A DNA stretch of 14,541 nucleotides from Peptococcaceae bacterium UBA3937 (GTDB lineage: Bacteria; Bacillota; Peptococcia; DRI-13; DTU073). A program made the position numbers and the translations under genes. Positions 6,660 to 13,310 of this stretch are shown piece after piece. The notes under the pieces are model-generated. The model saw only the letters and a list, made by a program, of their open reading frames with translations, was not told the origin of the DNA and searched no databases. The DNA lies in NCBI GenBank assembly GCA_002385735.1, contig DGEB01000012.1:18171-32711 (forward strand). The letters are read 5' to 3'. The first letter of the stretch is position 1. The number at the start of each line of letters is the position of its first letter.

Positions 6660-7220
6660 ATGAAAGCAACCGGGATCGTTCGCCGCATCGACGATTTGGG
6701 GAGAGTGGTCATACCGAAGGAAATACGCAGGACCCTCCGCATCCGCGAGGGAGATCCTTTAGAGATTTTTGTAGATAGAGAAGGGGAGGTTATTCTAAAG
6801 AAATACTCTCCGATTGGCGAGCTGGGGGATTTTGCCAAGGAATTTGCTGATTCGCTCTATGAAGCGACAGGACATATCTCTTGTATTGCGGACCGGGACC
6901 AGATTATCGCCGTAGCCGGCGGGCCGAAAAAGGAGTATTTGAACAAAAGAATTGGACCGGCGGTCGAAAAAGTAATGGATGAAAGAAGGGCTGTTTTAAT
7001 TAATGAAAGCGGTCAACATCCTTATTGCGCCATTTGTTCGACGGATGAAGGCGGCGAATGCAAGTATACGGCAGAAGTAATTGCGCCGATTATTGCCGAA
7101 GGAGACCCGATTGGAGCAGTCCTTATTTTTTCGAAAGAATCCAATGTCAAGTTTACGGATCTGGAAATGAAGTTAGCGGAGACGGCGGCTTCTTTTCTGG
7201 CCAAACAAATGGAGCAGTAA
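6660..7220 (+). CDS. spoVT: Stage V sporulation protein T, forespore transcription regulator
   Basis: SpoVT is an AbrB-family DNA-binding protein that tunes sigma-G-dependent genes in the forespore and affects spore formation and germination. The protein has 186 residues, close to the 178 of B. subtilis. Residues 1-50 are the swapped-hairpin DNA-binding domain (MKATGIVRRIDDLGRVVIPK onward), nearly identical to B. subtilis as I remember it. Residues about 56-182 form a GAF-like domain ending in ETAASFLAKQMEQ. AGAAGGTGA (6648-6656) precedes the ATG by a few bases. The GAF domain carries His120, Cys123, Cys126 and Cys134 (HPYCAIC followed by GGEC), which I do not recall in the B. subtilis protein and which could bind metal or sense redox state. 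The gene stands alone between a sigma-G-like promoter and a terminator. Confidence 0.96.
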   Translation: MKATGIVRRIDDLGRVVIPKEIRRTLRIREGDPLEIFVDREGEVILKKYSPIGELGDFAKEFADSLYEATGHISCIADRDQIIAVAGGPKKEYLNKRIGPAVEKVMDERRAVLINESGQHPYCAICSTDEGGECKYTAEVIAPIIAEGDPIGAVLIFSKESNVKFTDLEMKLAETAASFLAKQMEQ

Positions 7221-7292
7221 AGAATGGCGCAATAAGCATTACAGCAGTAGAGAAGGAAGCGGTTCATGGAGTAATCAGGTTATGGAACAGGG

Positions 7293-7324
7293 AAGGCGGT
7301 GCCAAGTACCGCCTTTTTCTTTTT
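7293..7324 (+). terminator. Intrinsic terminator after spoVT
   Basis: AAGGCGGT (7293-7300) pairs perfectly with ACCGCCTT (7308-7315) around a 7-base loop. The T-rich run TTTTTCTTTT ends at 7324. It separates spoVT from mazG. Confidence 0.88.
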
Positions 7325-7351
7325 GCGCTCTGGTTTTCTTTTTTTCGAATG

Positions 7352-7360
7352 TGGTATCAT
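7352..7360 (+). promoter_or_regulatory. Possible extended -10 promoter before mazG
   Basis: TGGTATCAT (7352-7360) fits the extended -10 form TGnTATAAT with one change. No good -35 box is visible upstream (TGGTTT at 7331-7336 is poor). A promoter is needed here because a terminator lies just upstream, but this assignment is only tentative. Confidence 0.35.
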
Positions 7361-7384
7361 TATCTTGGGAAGGAGATGACACGA

Positions 7385-8893
7385 TTGAAGGAAATATTCG
7401 TAGTGGGTCTGGGCGCGGGCAGTTTCTCCCAATTAACCCTGGAGACCTGGGAACTGTTAAATAGTGCGGAGCTCATTTTTTTACGCACGGCCAGGCATCC
7501 CATGGTGGAACAGTTGCGGGCCCAGGGCATCCCATTTCAAACTTTTGATCACCTTTACGAAGAAAAAGCCAGTTTTGAGCAAGTTTATGCGGGAATCGCC
7601 GAGACTTTACTTGCCCGCTGCAAGGCGGAGCCGCCCGTGGAAAAAATCGTCTATGCGGTGCCGGGGCATCCTTTGGTCGGCGAAAAGTCGGTAGAAATAT
7701 TGTTGGAAAGGGCTCCCCGGGCAGGGGTGCGCGTAAATGTTTATGCCGGCATTAGTTTTGTGGACAGCATCCTGAATCTGCTGCAAATTGATTTGACCGC
7801 CGGCTTTGCGATTTGGGACACCTTAACCGTGACTCCTGGCCGGCTCAATTTGGCTTGCCATCAGCTTTTTACCCAGGTGTATAACCGTTTGGTCGCGTCG
7901 GAGTTGAAACTCACTTTACTGGAGCTCTATCCGGCTGAACACCAGGTGAAGATTATTCAAGCGGCCGGGATTCCCGGGCAGGAAAAACTGGTGCCGGTGC
8001 CCCTTTGTGAATTGGACCATTGGCCCGGTTTTGATCATTTAACTTCGGTGTATGTCCCGCCCCTGCCGGGCAGAGATACGGTCTGCCGTTATCCCCTGGA
8101 TCCTTTGGCTTCGGTTTTGGACAGGCTCTTAGCCCCGGACGGTTGTCCCTGGGATCGGGAGCAGACTCATGCCACGCTGAAACGGTGTTTGCTGGAAGAA
8201 ACCTATGAAGTGCTGGAAGCAATTGATGACGAGGATATGGAAGAGTTAAAGGAAGAACTGGGCGATGTGCTGCTGCAGGTAGTATTTCACGCGGCCTTGG
8301 CCCAGCGGCGGGGCGATTTTGATCTTAACGAGGTTGTGGAGAGAGTAACGGCGAAGATGATTCACCGGCATCCTCATGTATTTGGGGAAGTGGTGGTTCA
8401 CGATGCTGATGATGTTATCAGGAACTGGGAGAAAATAAAAAAAGAGGAAAAAGGAAATAATGTAGCTAAAGAACGGGTGCTGGACAGTGTCAACCGGCAT
8501 TTGCCGGCCTTGTTAATGGCGGAAGAGGTACAGAAAAAAGCCCGAAAAGTAGGGTTTGACTGGTCGGAAGTTCAGGAATCGCTAGCTAAGGTGGAGGAAG
8601 AACTGCAGGAATTAAAAGCAGAAATCAGCAATGGGGGTGAAGTGGAAGAGGAGAAAGCGAGGCTTCTGGCCCGCAGGGAGGATGAACTAGGGGATTTACT
8701 GTTTGCGGTCGTGAATGTGGCCCGCTTTTTGGATCTTTCCGCGGAGGTTGCTTTATTAAAAGCGGTGCAGCGGTTTATCCGCCGATTTAACTATATTGAG
8801 GATGAAGTTGTCGAAAAAGGGCAAAAATGGGAAGAATTAGACCTTAAAGCACTTGACAGAATCTGGGAAAAAGCCAAATCCCACGGTTTATAA
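7385..8893 (+). CDS. mazG: MazG nucleotide pyrophosphohydrolase fused to a tetrapyrrole-methylase-like domain (YabN)
   Basis: MazG hydrolyses nucleoside triphosphates to monophosphates and pyrophosphate and is thought to clear abnormal nucleotides. The protein has 502 residues; B. subtilis YabN has about 490 and the same layout. Residues 1 to about 225 are a SAM-dependent methylase-like domain of unknown substrate (IFVVGLGAG at 4-12, YAVPGHPLVGE at 90-100). The first MazG domain begins near 238. It holds CPWDREQTH (254-262), EETYE (271-275) and EELGD (290-294), the metal-binding acidic residues. A second MazG domain follows at about 378-500 (EDELGDLLFAVVNVARF). The frame is open far upstream into spoVT, but that part is not coding-like. 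I chose TTG 7385, because AAGGAG (7370-7375) touches ATG 7376 and is 9 bases from the TTG, and family members begin at this point. Confidence 0.95.
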   Translation: MKEIFVVGLGAGSFSQLTLETWELLNSAELIFLRTARHPMVEQLRAQGIPFQTFDHLYEEKASFEQVYAGIAETLLARCKAEPPVEKIVYAVPGHPLVGEKSVEILLERAPRAGVRVNVYAGISFVDSILNLLQIDLTAGFAIWDTLTVTPGRLNLACHQLFTQVYNRLVASELKLTLLELYPAEHQVKIIQAAGIPGQEKLVPVPLCELDHWPGFDHLTSVYVPPLPGRDTVCRYPLDPLASVLDRLLAPDGCPWDREQTHATLKRCLLEETYEVLEAIDDEDMEELKEELGDVLLQVVFHAALAQRRGDFDLNEVVERVTAKMIHRHPHVFGEVVVHDADDVIRNWEKIKKEEKGNNVAKERVLDSVNRHLPALLMAEEVQKKARKVGFDWSEVQESLAKVEEELQELKAEISNGGEVEEEKARLLARREDELGDLLFAVVNVARFLDLSAEVALLKAVQRFIRRFNYIEDEVVEKGQKWEELDLKALDRIWEKAKSHGL

Positions 8894-8990
8894 GGATTTA
8901 TTAAGAAAAACTTTATTGGAAAAGAAGGATTTTGGAAAAGTTTAGCGAAATTAAGAAGGGAATTATAAATATATTATGGGAGGGATAGTC

Positions 8991-9266
8991 TTGAACAAAA
9001 CAGAATTAGTGAGTGCAGTTGCTGAAAAAGCCGAAATGACAAAAAAAGATGCGGAAAAAGCTTTATCGGCCGTATTAGGCAGTATTGAGGCGGCTTTAGC
9101 TTCCGGGGACAAAGTACAACTGGTAGGTTTCGGCACCTTTGAAGTAAGAAAGCGCGCTGCACGGACCGGTCGCAATCCTTTAACCGGACAAGAAATCAAA
9201 ATTCCTGCGGCCAAAGTACCTGCTTTCAAACCTGGTAAAGCCTTAAAGGATGCTGTGGCAAAATAA
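8991..9266 (+). CDS. hup: DNA-binding protein HU
   Basis: HU is a dimeric nucleoid protein that bends DNA and is needed for compaction, repair and replication. From TTG 8991 the protein has 91 residues, the usual HU length, and begins with [15 protein letters not shown]. The signature [18 protein letters not shown] spans 46-63, with the Asn-Pro that intercalates into DNA at 62-63. The C-terminal part ends [15 protein letters not shown] 8976 would add five residues, but GGGAGGGA (8978-8985) sits 5 bases before the TTG, so the TTG is the likely start. The 97 bases before it are AT-rich, with TATAAA (8964-8969) and TATTAT (8972-8977) as possible -10 boxes but no good -35. It may have its own promoter or follow mazG. 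HU is not at this position in B. subtilis. Confidence 0.96.
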   Translation: MNKTELVSAVAEKAEMTKKDAEKALSAVLGSIEAALASGDKVQLVGFGTFEVRKRAARTGRNPLTGQEIKIPAAKVPAFKPGKALKDAVAK

Positions 9267-9320
9267 ACAAGATTATTTTCTTGGCATAGTACATAATTTT
9301 AAACTGAAGGGATAAACAAA

Positions 9321-9353
9321 AAAATCAGGTTCCGTATCGAACCTGATTTTTTT
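9321..9353 (+). terminator. Intrinsic terminator after hup
   Basis: AAAATCAGGTTC (9321-9332) pairs perfectly with GAACCTGATTTT (9339-9350) around a 6-base loop, and seven T run from 9347 to 9353. The A-rich left flank would make it work in both directions. Confidence 0.93.
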
Positions 9354-9356
9354 GCT

Positions 9357-9385
9357 TTGTTCCGGAAGAAAGGTTAGGGTAAAAT
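9357..9385 (+). promoter_or_regulatory. Possible sigma-A promoter for the rqcP unit
   Basis: TTGTTC (9357-9362) and TAAAAT (9380-9385) are 17 bases apart. The -10 has five of six consensus bases and the -35 three of six. It follows directly on the hup terminator, where a new promoter is expected. Confidence 0.4.
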
Positions 9386-9437
9386 TACTTTAAAGGCTGC
9401 AAAAGAAATAAGCGTTGTTTTGAGGAGAGGTGCTGAG

Positions 9438-9680
9438 ATGAGATTAGATAAATTCCTGAAGGTATCGCGCCTGATCAAACGGCGCACCTTGGCCAAAGAA
9501 GCGACCGACGCGGGCCGGGTGGCCGTGAATGGGCGGGTGGCGAAGCCCAGTACGGAAGTGAAGGAAGGGGACCTCATCGAGATCGGCTTTGGCGCCAGGC
9601 AAGTCAAAGTGCGGGTTATGGCCCTTAAAGAAAACGTGCGGGCCGAAGAAGCTTCCGGTTTGTATCAGATCATTGAATAG
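9438..9680 (+). CDS. rqcP: S4-domain ribosome quality-control factor RqcP (YabO; Hsp15-like)
   Basis: RqcP works with RqcH on stalled 50S subunits, where it holds peptidyl-tRNA so that alanine tails can be added to the nascent chain. The protein has 80 residues and is essentially one S4 RNA-binding domain: MRLDKFLKVSRLIKRRTLA at 1-19, then AGRVAVNGRVAKPSTEVKEGD at about 25-45. AGGAGAGGTG (9423-9432) precedes ATG 9438 by 5 bases. The frame is open to 9420, but nothing supports an earlier start. In B. subtilis the gene (yabO) also follows yabN, the mazG homologue; here hup stands between them. Linking it to the Firmicutes RqcP rather than the E. coli heat-shock Hsp15 rests on lineage and position. 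Confidence 0.93.
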   Translation: MRLDKFLKVSRLIKRRTLAKEATDAGRVAVNGRVAKPSTEVKEGDLIEIGFGARQVKVRVMALKENVRAEEASGLYQIIE

Positions 9681-9721
9681 AAAAAGCAAGATGCGGCTTG
9701 CGTAAAATTGGCATTCATAGA

Positions 9722-9775
9722 AACCCTCCCGGTTGAGCCAAACTAGCATTATGAAAGGTTCGTAAAGGGAGGGTT
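9722..9775 (+). promoter_or_regulatory. Inverted repeat that includes the ribosome binding site of the SpoIID-like gene
   Basis: AACCCTCCC (9722-9730) is a perfect 9-base complement of GGGAGGGTT (9767-9775), with 36 bases between. The right arm contains the Shine-Dalgarno sequence GGGAGGG (9767-9773), 6 bases before the ATG at 9780. If the stem forms in the mRNA it would hide the ribosome binding site. I recognise no known riboswitch class in the loop. Confidence 0.55.
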
Positions 9776-9779
9776 AAAA

Positions 9780-10784
9780 ATGTTTTTTGCAATAAAAAGA
9801 TTTTTAAGAAAAAAGAACCATCAAAAAGGTCATCCTCAGAAGAGCGCGGTTTGTCTGATCACAGTTGGATTACTGCTGAGCTTTGGGTTGGGGTGTGTTG
9901 GTTGCGCCGGGGCGCAGCGCAGGCCCATGGACCGGGAGAAACTTAAAGAGGAACCGACGATTTCTTTGTATATTGCGGAAACCGGGGAGACGAAGCAGTT
10001 GAAAATGGAGGAGTATCTCCAAGGGGTGGTGGCGGCGGAGATGGATCCCAACTGGCCCTTAAACGCTTTGGCGGCCCAGGCTATTTTGGCGCGGACCTTT
10101 ACCATGGAACGGATTAAAAATACCGGGGGCGTGCCGGCCCGGGGCACGGATGCTTCCACCAGCGTGGAAGAATTTCAGGCTTATGACCCTAAGCGGATTA
10201 ACGATACGGTAGTCAAGGCGGTGGAAAAAACCCGCGGGGAAGTGGTCAAGTACCAGGGTGATTACATCAAGGCGTGGTTTTTTGCCGATGCCGGGGGCAT
10301 TACGGCGGCCTCGGCAGAAGAAGGCTTAGCCTATACCAAAGAACCCAGTCCCTATGTGCGAAGTGTTAAGGACCCGGGAGCAGCGCTCAGTCCCCCCGAA
10401 AACAAGGTGTGGCAGGCCGAAATCCCTTTGGAAAAGGTCCGGGCGGCCGTGCAAGAGACCACCGGACAGGACCCGGGGGCCATCAGTTCCGTCAAGATTA
10501 CCAGGCGCGGTCCTTCCGGGCGGGCGATGACCGTGCAAATCGGGAAAGTGTCCGTGAGCGCGCCGGCCTTACGGTTGGCCTTAGGCAGTGAAGTGATGCG
10601 GTCCACTTTATTAAGCAAGTTTTCCGTGGCGAACGGGAAATTACTGGTGGCCGGGAAAGGCTTTGGTCACGGGGTAGGAATGAGCCAGTGGGGGGCCAGA
10701 GCGCTGGCGGAGCAAGGGAAGTCACCGGAGGAGATTATCAGGTACTTTTTTAAAGGCGTCCGGATTGAAAAGGAATGGGACTAA
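9780..10784 (+). CDS. SpoIID/LytB-domain protein, probable cell-wall hydrolase
   Basis: SpoIID is a lytic transglycosylase that trims septal peptidoglycan during engulfment; this protein shares its domain but is probably a paralog rather than spoIID itself, since the locus differs. It has 334 residues. A basic N terminus and a hydrophobic segment (about 22-40) suggest export and membrane anchoring. Cys39 and Cys42 follow it, but neither sits in a standard lipobox. The conserved core begins MEEYLQGVVAAEMDPNWP, with Glu87 in the AAEM motif matching the catalytic Glu of SpoIID, followed by LNALAAQAILARTFT. Later come FADAGGITAASAEE and the ending GKGFGHGVGMSQWGARALAEQ, both typical of the family. 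GGGAGGG (9767-9773) precedes the ATG. The gene lies between rqcP and the yteA-like gene, where B. subtilis has neither. Confidence 0.9.
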   Translation: MFFAIKRFLRKKNHQKGHPQKSAVCLITVGLLLSFGLGCVGCAGAQRRPMDREKLKEEPTISLYIAETGETKQLKMEEYLQGVVAAEMDPNWPLNALAAQAILARTFTMERIKNTGGVPARGTDASTSVEEFQAYDPKRINDTVVKAVEKTRGEVVKYQGDYIKAWFFADAGGITAASAEEGLAYTKEPSPYVRSVKDPGAALSPPENKVWQAEIPLEKVRAAVQETTGQDPGAISSVKITRRGPSGRAMTVQIGKVSVSAPALRLALGSEVMRSTLLSKFSVANGKLLVAGKGFGHGVGMSQWGARALAEQGKSPEEIIRYFFKGVRIEKEWD

Positions 10785-10810
10785 CAGGAAAAAGGGGGCG
10801 CAAAAAGCAA

Positions 10811-11458
10811 ATGGAACAGGAGCGATTAGTCAGAATCGAGCAGGATCTTTTAAGGATGAAAGGGGAAGAAACCGCAAGGGCTTTACGGATGAAAGAAGGA
10901 TTAAGAACACCCCAGGGCAGTTCCGTGGAGGAGCTTTCTGTTTATGATAATCATCCCGGGGACATCGGCGATGTGACTTTTGAGCGGGAGAAGGACCTGG
11001 GACTGGTTCTGTTTACCGAAGACCGGCTGGCGATGATTAATGACGCTCTAAGTGCCATTCGGGAAGGGACTTACGGGTATTGCCGGTTTTGTGGGCGGGA
11101 AATCAGCGCCGAAAGACTGGAGGCTATCCCTTATACCGTTTGGTGTCAGGAGTGCAAGCGGCAGCATGAGGAACAGGGAAGAGCCGGGCGACCGGTGGAA
11201 GAGGAAGTAATGGAACTGCCTTTCGGAGGGCTGCAGGATTTTCATGCTCAGGTGGATAACAACGCTTTTGACGGAGAGGATGCCTGGCAGGCAGTGGCCA
11301 GATACGGCACCAGCAATTCCCCCAGCGACCTGGGCAGTGTGCTTGATTATGACGACATGTATCTTCATGGGGATGAGAATATTGGAAGCAGCGAAGCCTA
11401 CGAGCAAATCGTCACCCGCAAAGGGAAAGACGGACAGCATTACCAGGTTTTTCGCTGA
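10811..11458 (+). CDS. yteA: yteA-family TraR/DksA-type zinc-finger protein, sporulation associated
   Basis: The family has a DksA/TraR-like four-cysteine finger and is found mainly in spore formers; its exact role is not known to me. From ATG 10811 the protein has 215 residues. The segment YDNHPGDIGDVTFEREKDLG (45-64) is the yteA-family hallmark. The zinc finger is Cys91/Cys94 and Cys112/Cys115 (CRFC then CQEC), 17 residues apart. The C-terminal 90 residues are acidic and variable, with DLGSVLDYDDMY near the middle. The start is uncertain. ATG 10775 in the same frame overlaps the end of the SpoIID-like gene but AAAAGGA touches it directly; ATG 10811 has GGGGG (10793-10797) 13 bases upstream, which is long. 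The 10775 form would add 12 basic residues. Tight spacing suggests co-transcription with the SpoIID-like gene. Confidence 0.85.
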   Translation: MEQERLVRIEQDLLRMKGEETARALRMKEGLRTPQGSSVEELSVYDNHPGDIGDVTFEREKDLGLVLFTEDRLAMINDALSAIREGTYGYCRFCGREISAERLEAIPYTVWCQECKRQHEEQGRAGRPVEEEVMELPFGGLQDFHAQVDNNAFDGEDAWQAVARYGTSNSPSDLGSVLDYDDMYLHGDENIGSSEAYEQIVTRKGKDGQHYQVFR

Positions 11459-11467
11459 GCCAGCCCG

Positions 11468-11495
11468 GAATAATTTTCTCCCCGGCGCATAAAGA
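11468..11495 (+). promoter_or_regulatory. Possible sigma-E promoter before yabP
   Basis: GAATAAT (11468-11474) fits six of seven positions of the sigma-E -35 KMATATT. After 13 bases comes CATAAAGA (11488-11495), a partial match to the -10 CATACAnT. In B. subtilis, yabP-yabQ are mother-cell genes under sigma-E. The fit is imperfect and the spacer slightly short. Confidence 0.35.
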
Positions 11496-11528
11496 TTACT
11501 AAAAACGCTTCGCAGGGGGGAAGGGCAG

Positions 11529-11816
11529 ATGGAAAACCGGGACACTCCTCTTTATCAGATGGTTTTAAGTAATCGGGAAAAGGTAAAAATAAACGGGGTC
11601 ACGGCAGTAGAGAGTTTTGACGAGAAAGAGGTGATTGCCAGCAGCAAAATGGGGCCGTTGGTGGTCCAAGGCGAAGGTTTGCATATTACGCAGCTCAATC
11701 TGGAGGAAGAGTTGTTGTCCATTGAAGGACTGGTGAACAGTCTGGAATTTGTTGAGGACAAACAGGCCAAGCTCAAGGCCACCGGGAAGGGAATCCTGGC
11801 CAGGTTGTTCAGGTGA
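11529..11816 (+). CDS. yabP: Sporulation protein YabP
   Basis: YabP is needed for sporulation in B. subtilis and is made in the mother cell; its biochemical role is not established. The protein has 95 residues against about 100 in B. subtilis. The family pattern is visible in REKVKINGVTAVESFDEKEV (about 16-35), then TKMGPL-like SKMGPLVVQGEGLHITQLNL and the short segment GLVNSLEF. No signal peptide or membrane segment is seen; the fold is probably beta-rich. GGGGGGAAGG (11515-11524) precedes the ATG by 4 bases. yabQ follows after 64 bases, as in B. subtilis. The 70 bases upstream hold a possible sigma-E promoter. Confidence 0.93.
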   Translation: MENRDTPLYQMVLSNREKVKINGVTAVESFDEKEVIASSKMGPLVVQGEGLHITQLNLEEELLSIEGLVNSLEFVEDKQAKLKATGKGILARLFR

Positions 11817-11880
11817 ACGGAGAAAAACACCACGCCAGGGCTGAGGACGACGAGACCGTAAAGAAGCGGGGTGGGTGGGC

Positions 11881-12297
11881 ATGCCTGTTTTACAACAAAT
11901 TGCGGTTTTTGTTTTGGAGATCTTCTGGGGAGTGATGCTGGGCTTTCTTTTAGACTGTTATCAGCAGGCAAGAAAAATCTGTTCATTTCGGAACCGGGGT
12001 ACAAGCCTGGGTGATTTTCTTTTTTGGCTGCTGGCCACCGTTTTGACGGCTTGCTTTTTGATGCTGGTCAACTGGGGGGAAGTGCGGGTTTACGTCTTTT
12101 TGGCCATGGTGCTGGGGGTGCTCCTTTATTTTAAGTTCCTGGGGCCACCGGTCCGCCGGGGTTTGGGAGCGCTGGGGAAGATTTTCGGCAAGCCCCTGGC
12201 GAGGGGCGCAAAACTTTTCCGGTCTTTGCGGGGGAAAAGCAGGATTTTATTAAAGCAATGTAGAATTTTAAAACGATGTAGTAATCTCCGTAAATAG
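11881..12297 (+). CDS. yabQ: Spore cortex biosynthesis protein YabQ
   Basis: YabQ is a membrane protein of the mother cell that localises around the forespore and is needed to build the spore cortex in B. subtilis. The protein has 138 residues. Three likely membrane segments lie at about 5-24, 45-64 and 69-87; the segment FWGVMLGFLLDCYQQARK (15-32) is typical of the family. After the last one is a basic, arginine-rich tail (about 91-138) likely to be cytoplasmic. The start is not fully fixed: GTG 11875 and ATG 11881 are in frame two codons apart, and the G-rich stretch 11868-11875 could serve as ribosome binding site for the ATG, which I prefer. The gene sits between yabP and divIC as in B. 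subtilis. Confidence 0.9.
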   Translation: MPVLQQIAVFVLEIFWGVMLGFLLDCYQQARKICSFRNRGTSLGDFLFWLLATVLTACFLMLVNWGEVRVYVFLAMVLGVLLYFKFLGPPVRRGLGALGKIFGKPLARGAKLFRSLRGKSRILLKQCRILKRCSNLRK

Positions 12298-12309
12298 GAA
12301 GTGGGCTCA

Positions 12310-12660
12310 TTGAAGATACAGATGAAACGGAAAAAAAGAAAAAAAGCATCCCGCTTTCTAAGGGTTTTTTTTCTGGGCTTGGGATGTTACCTTTTTTGCG
12401 CTTTTCTAATGAGTTTCTATCAGATCTGGCAGGTTCAGGCGGAGATCGACGAAGCCAGGCAAGAGCAGCAAATGCTGTTAAATCAAAAGGAGCAGCTTGA
12501 GGCGGAGCGCGATGCCCTGGAAGACCCTGAGGTGATTGAAAAATTGGCCCGCGAAAGCCTGGGGATGGTCAAACCCGGCGAGATTTTAGTTGTTCCGGCG
12601 GTCCCCGGAAAGGAACTGCCGCGGCCGAAAGATCTGGACGTAACCCAGATCCTGGACTGA
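12310..12660 (+). CDS. divIC: Cell-division protein DivIC (FtsB-like septum formation initiator)
   Basis: DivIC forms a complex with FtsL and DivIB (FtsQ) at the septum and helps activate septal wall synthesis. The protein has 116 residues: a very basic N terminus (KRKKRKK, 6-12), one membrane segment at about 17-37, a coiled coil at about 41-72 (QVQAEIDEARQEQQMLLNQK and on) and the family motif ARESLGMVKPGEI at 80-92. The start is TTG 12310, since AGGAAG (12296-12301) lies 8 bases before it; GTG 12301 overlaps that sequence and ATG 12322 is further off. The ribosome binding site overlaps the yabQ stop codon, so translation of the two genes may be linked. No clear terminator follows in the 147 bases to yabR. 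Confidence 0.95.
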   Translation: MKIQMKRKKRKKASRFLRVFFLGLGCYLFCAFLMSFYQIWQVQAEIDEARQEQQMLLNQKEQLEAERDALEDPEVIEKLARESLGMVKPGEILVVPAVPGKELPRPKDLDVTQILD

Positions 12661-12736
12661 GCTAATCACCCACGGTTGCCCCGGTTAATGGTGTTTTCGG
12701 TCCTTCTGGCTTCCTGGTGAAGCAGGAAAATGACGG

Positions 12737-12766
12737 TTGACACCACTTTAATTACTAGGATATAAT
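12737..12766 (+). promoter_or_regulatory. Sigma-A promoter of yabR with consensus hexamers
   Basis: TTGACA (12737-12742) and TATAAT (12761-12766) are perfect hexamers with an 18-base spacer. Transcription would begin near 12773, 35 bases before the start codon. It is the best vegetative promoter in the window. Confidence 0.88.
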
Positions 12767-12807
12767 TTGTATGCATATCTTTATTTTATGGAGGGAAATA
12801 TTTTCAT

Positions 12808-13206
12808 ATGTCGTCAGTATCAGTGGGGGCAATACTTGAAGGAGTTGTTACCGGTATTACTAATTTCGGTGCTTTTGTCGAATTGCCCGGCGGTGTCACA
12901 GGTTTGGTCCATATTTCCGAAGTGGCCGATACCTATGTTAGAGACGTCAAAGACTATTTAAAAGAACAGGAAAGGATTAAGGTAAAGGTTATCAACATCG
13001 ATGCCAACGGCAAAATTGGTCTTTCGATTAAACAGGCGAACCCAAGAGACACCGAAAGCCACAGCGACAGGGCCAGATCCCGCACCAGCAACGAGTCTTT
13101 CGAGGATAAGCTGGCCAGATTTTTAAAAGAAAGTGATGAGAAACAGCAGGAATTCCGAAAAAGCACCGATGCCAAGAGAGGGGGACGGGGCTCCAGCCGA
13201 TACTAG
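12808..13206 (+). CDS. yabR: S1-domain RNA-binding protein YabR
   Basis: The protein has 132 residues. Residues 1-77 are a complete S1 domain, VGAILEGVVTGITNFGAFVE and then GLVHISEVADTYVRDV, ending with GKIGLSIKQ. Residues 78-132 form a polar, charged tail rich in Ser, Arg, Lys and Glu that is probably disordered. S1 domains bind single-stranded RNA; YabR-type proteins are thought to associate with the translation machinery, but the exact role here cannot be read from the sequence. The start at ATG 12808 fits the family, yet GGAGGG (12790-12795) is 12 bases away, longer than usual, and I see no better in-frame start. It has its own strong promoter, and a hairpin after it may terminate the unit. 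In B. subtilis it likewise follows divIC. Confidence 0.93.
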   Translation: MSSVSVGAILEGVVTGITNFGAFVELPGGVTGLVHISEVADTYVRDVKDYLKEQERIKVKVINIDANGKIGLSIKQANPRDTESHSDRARSRTSNESFEDKLARFLKESDEKQQEFRKSTDAKRGGRGSSRY

Positions 13207-13235
13207 ATTGATATATAGATGGGACGCGCTTGATG

Positions 13236-13266
13236 GGCACTCCGAGCGGAGTGCCTGTTGTGTTTT
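13236..13266 (+). terminator. Probable intrinsic terminator after yabR
   Basis: GGCACTCC (13236-13243) pairs perfectly with GGAGTGCC (13248-13255) around a GAGC loop. The tail TGTTGTGTTTT is T-rich but broken by three G, so termination may be partial. Confidence 0.65.
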
Positions 13267-13310
13267 CATGTTGATGCAGAAAATATGGATGAAAAAGGGG
13301 AAAAGACGCC

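Noticed and set aside
7058..7384. Long upstream extension of the mazG frame
   Set aside because: This part overlaps spoVT in another phase and runs through the spoVT terminator; YabN proteins start at about the TTG at 7385.
9685..9701. GCAAG-ATGCGG-CTTGC hairpin after rqcP as a terminator
   Set aside because: The stem has only 5 base pairs and no T-run follows.
12702..12728. Hairpin between divIC and yabR as a terminator
   Set aside because: The stem (TTCTGGCTTC with GAAGCAGGAA) has a mismatch and a T-G pair and is followed by AATGACGG, not by T.
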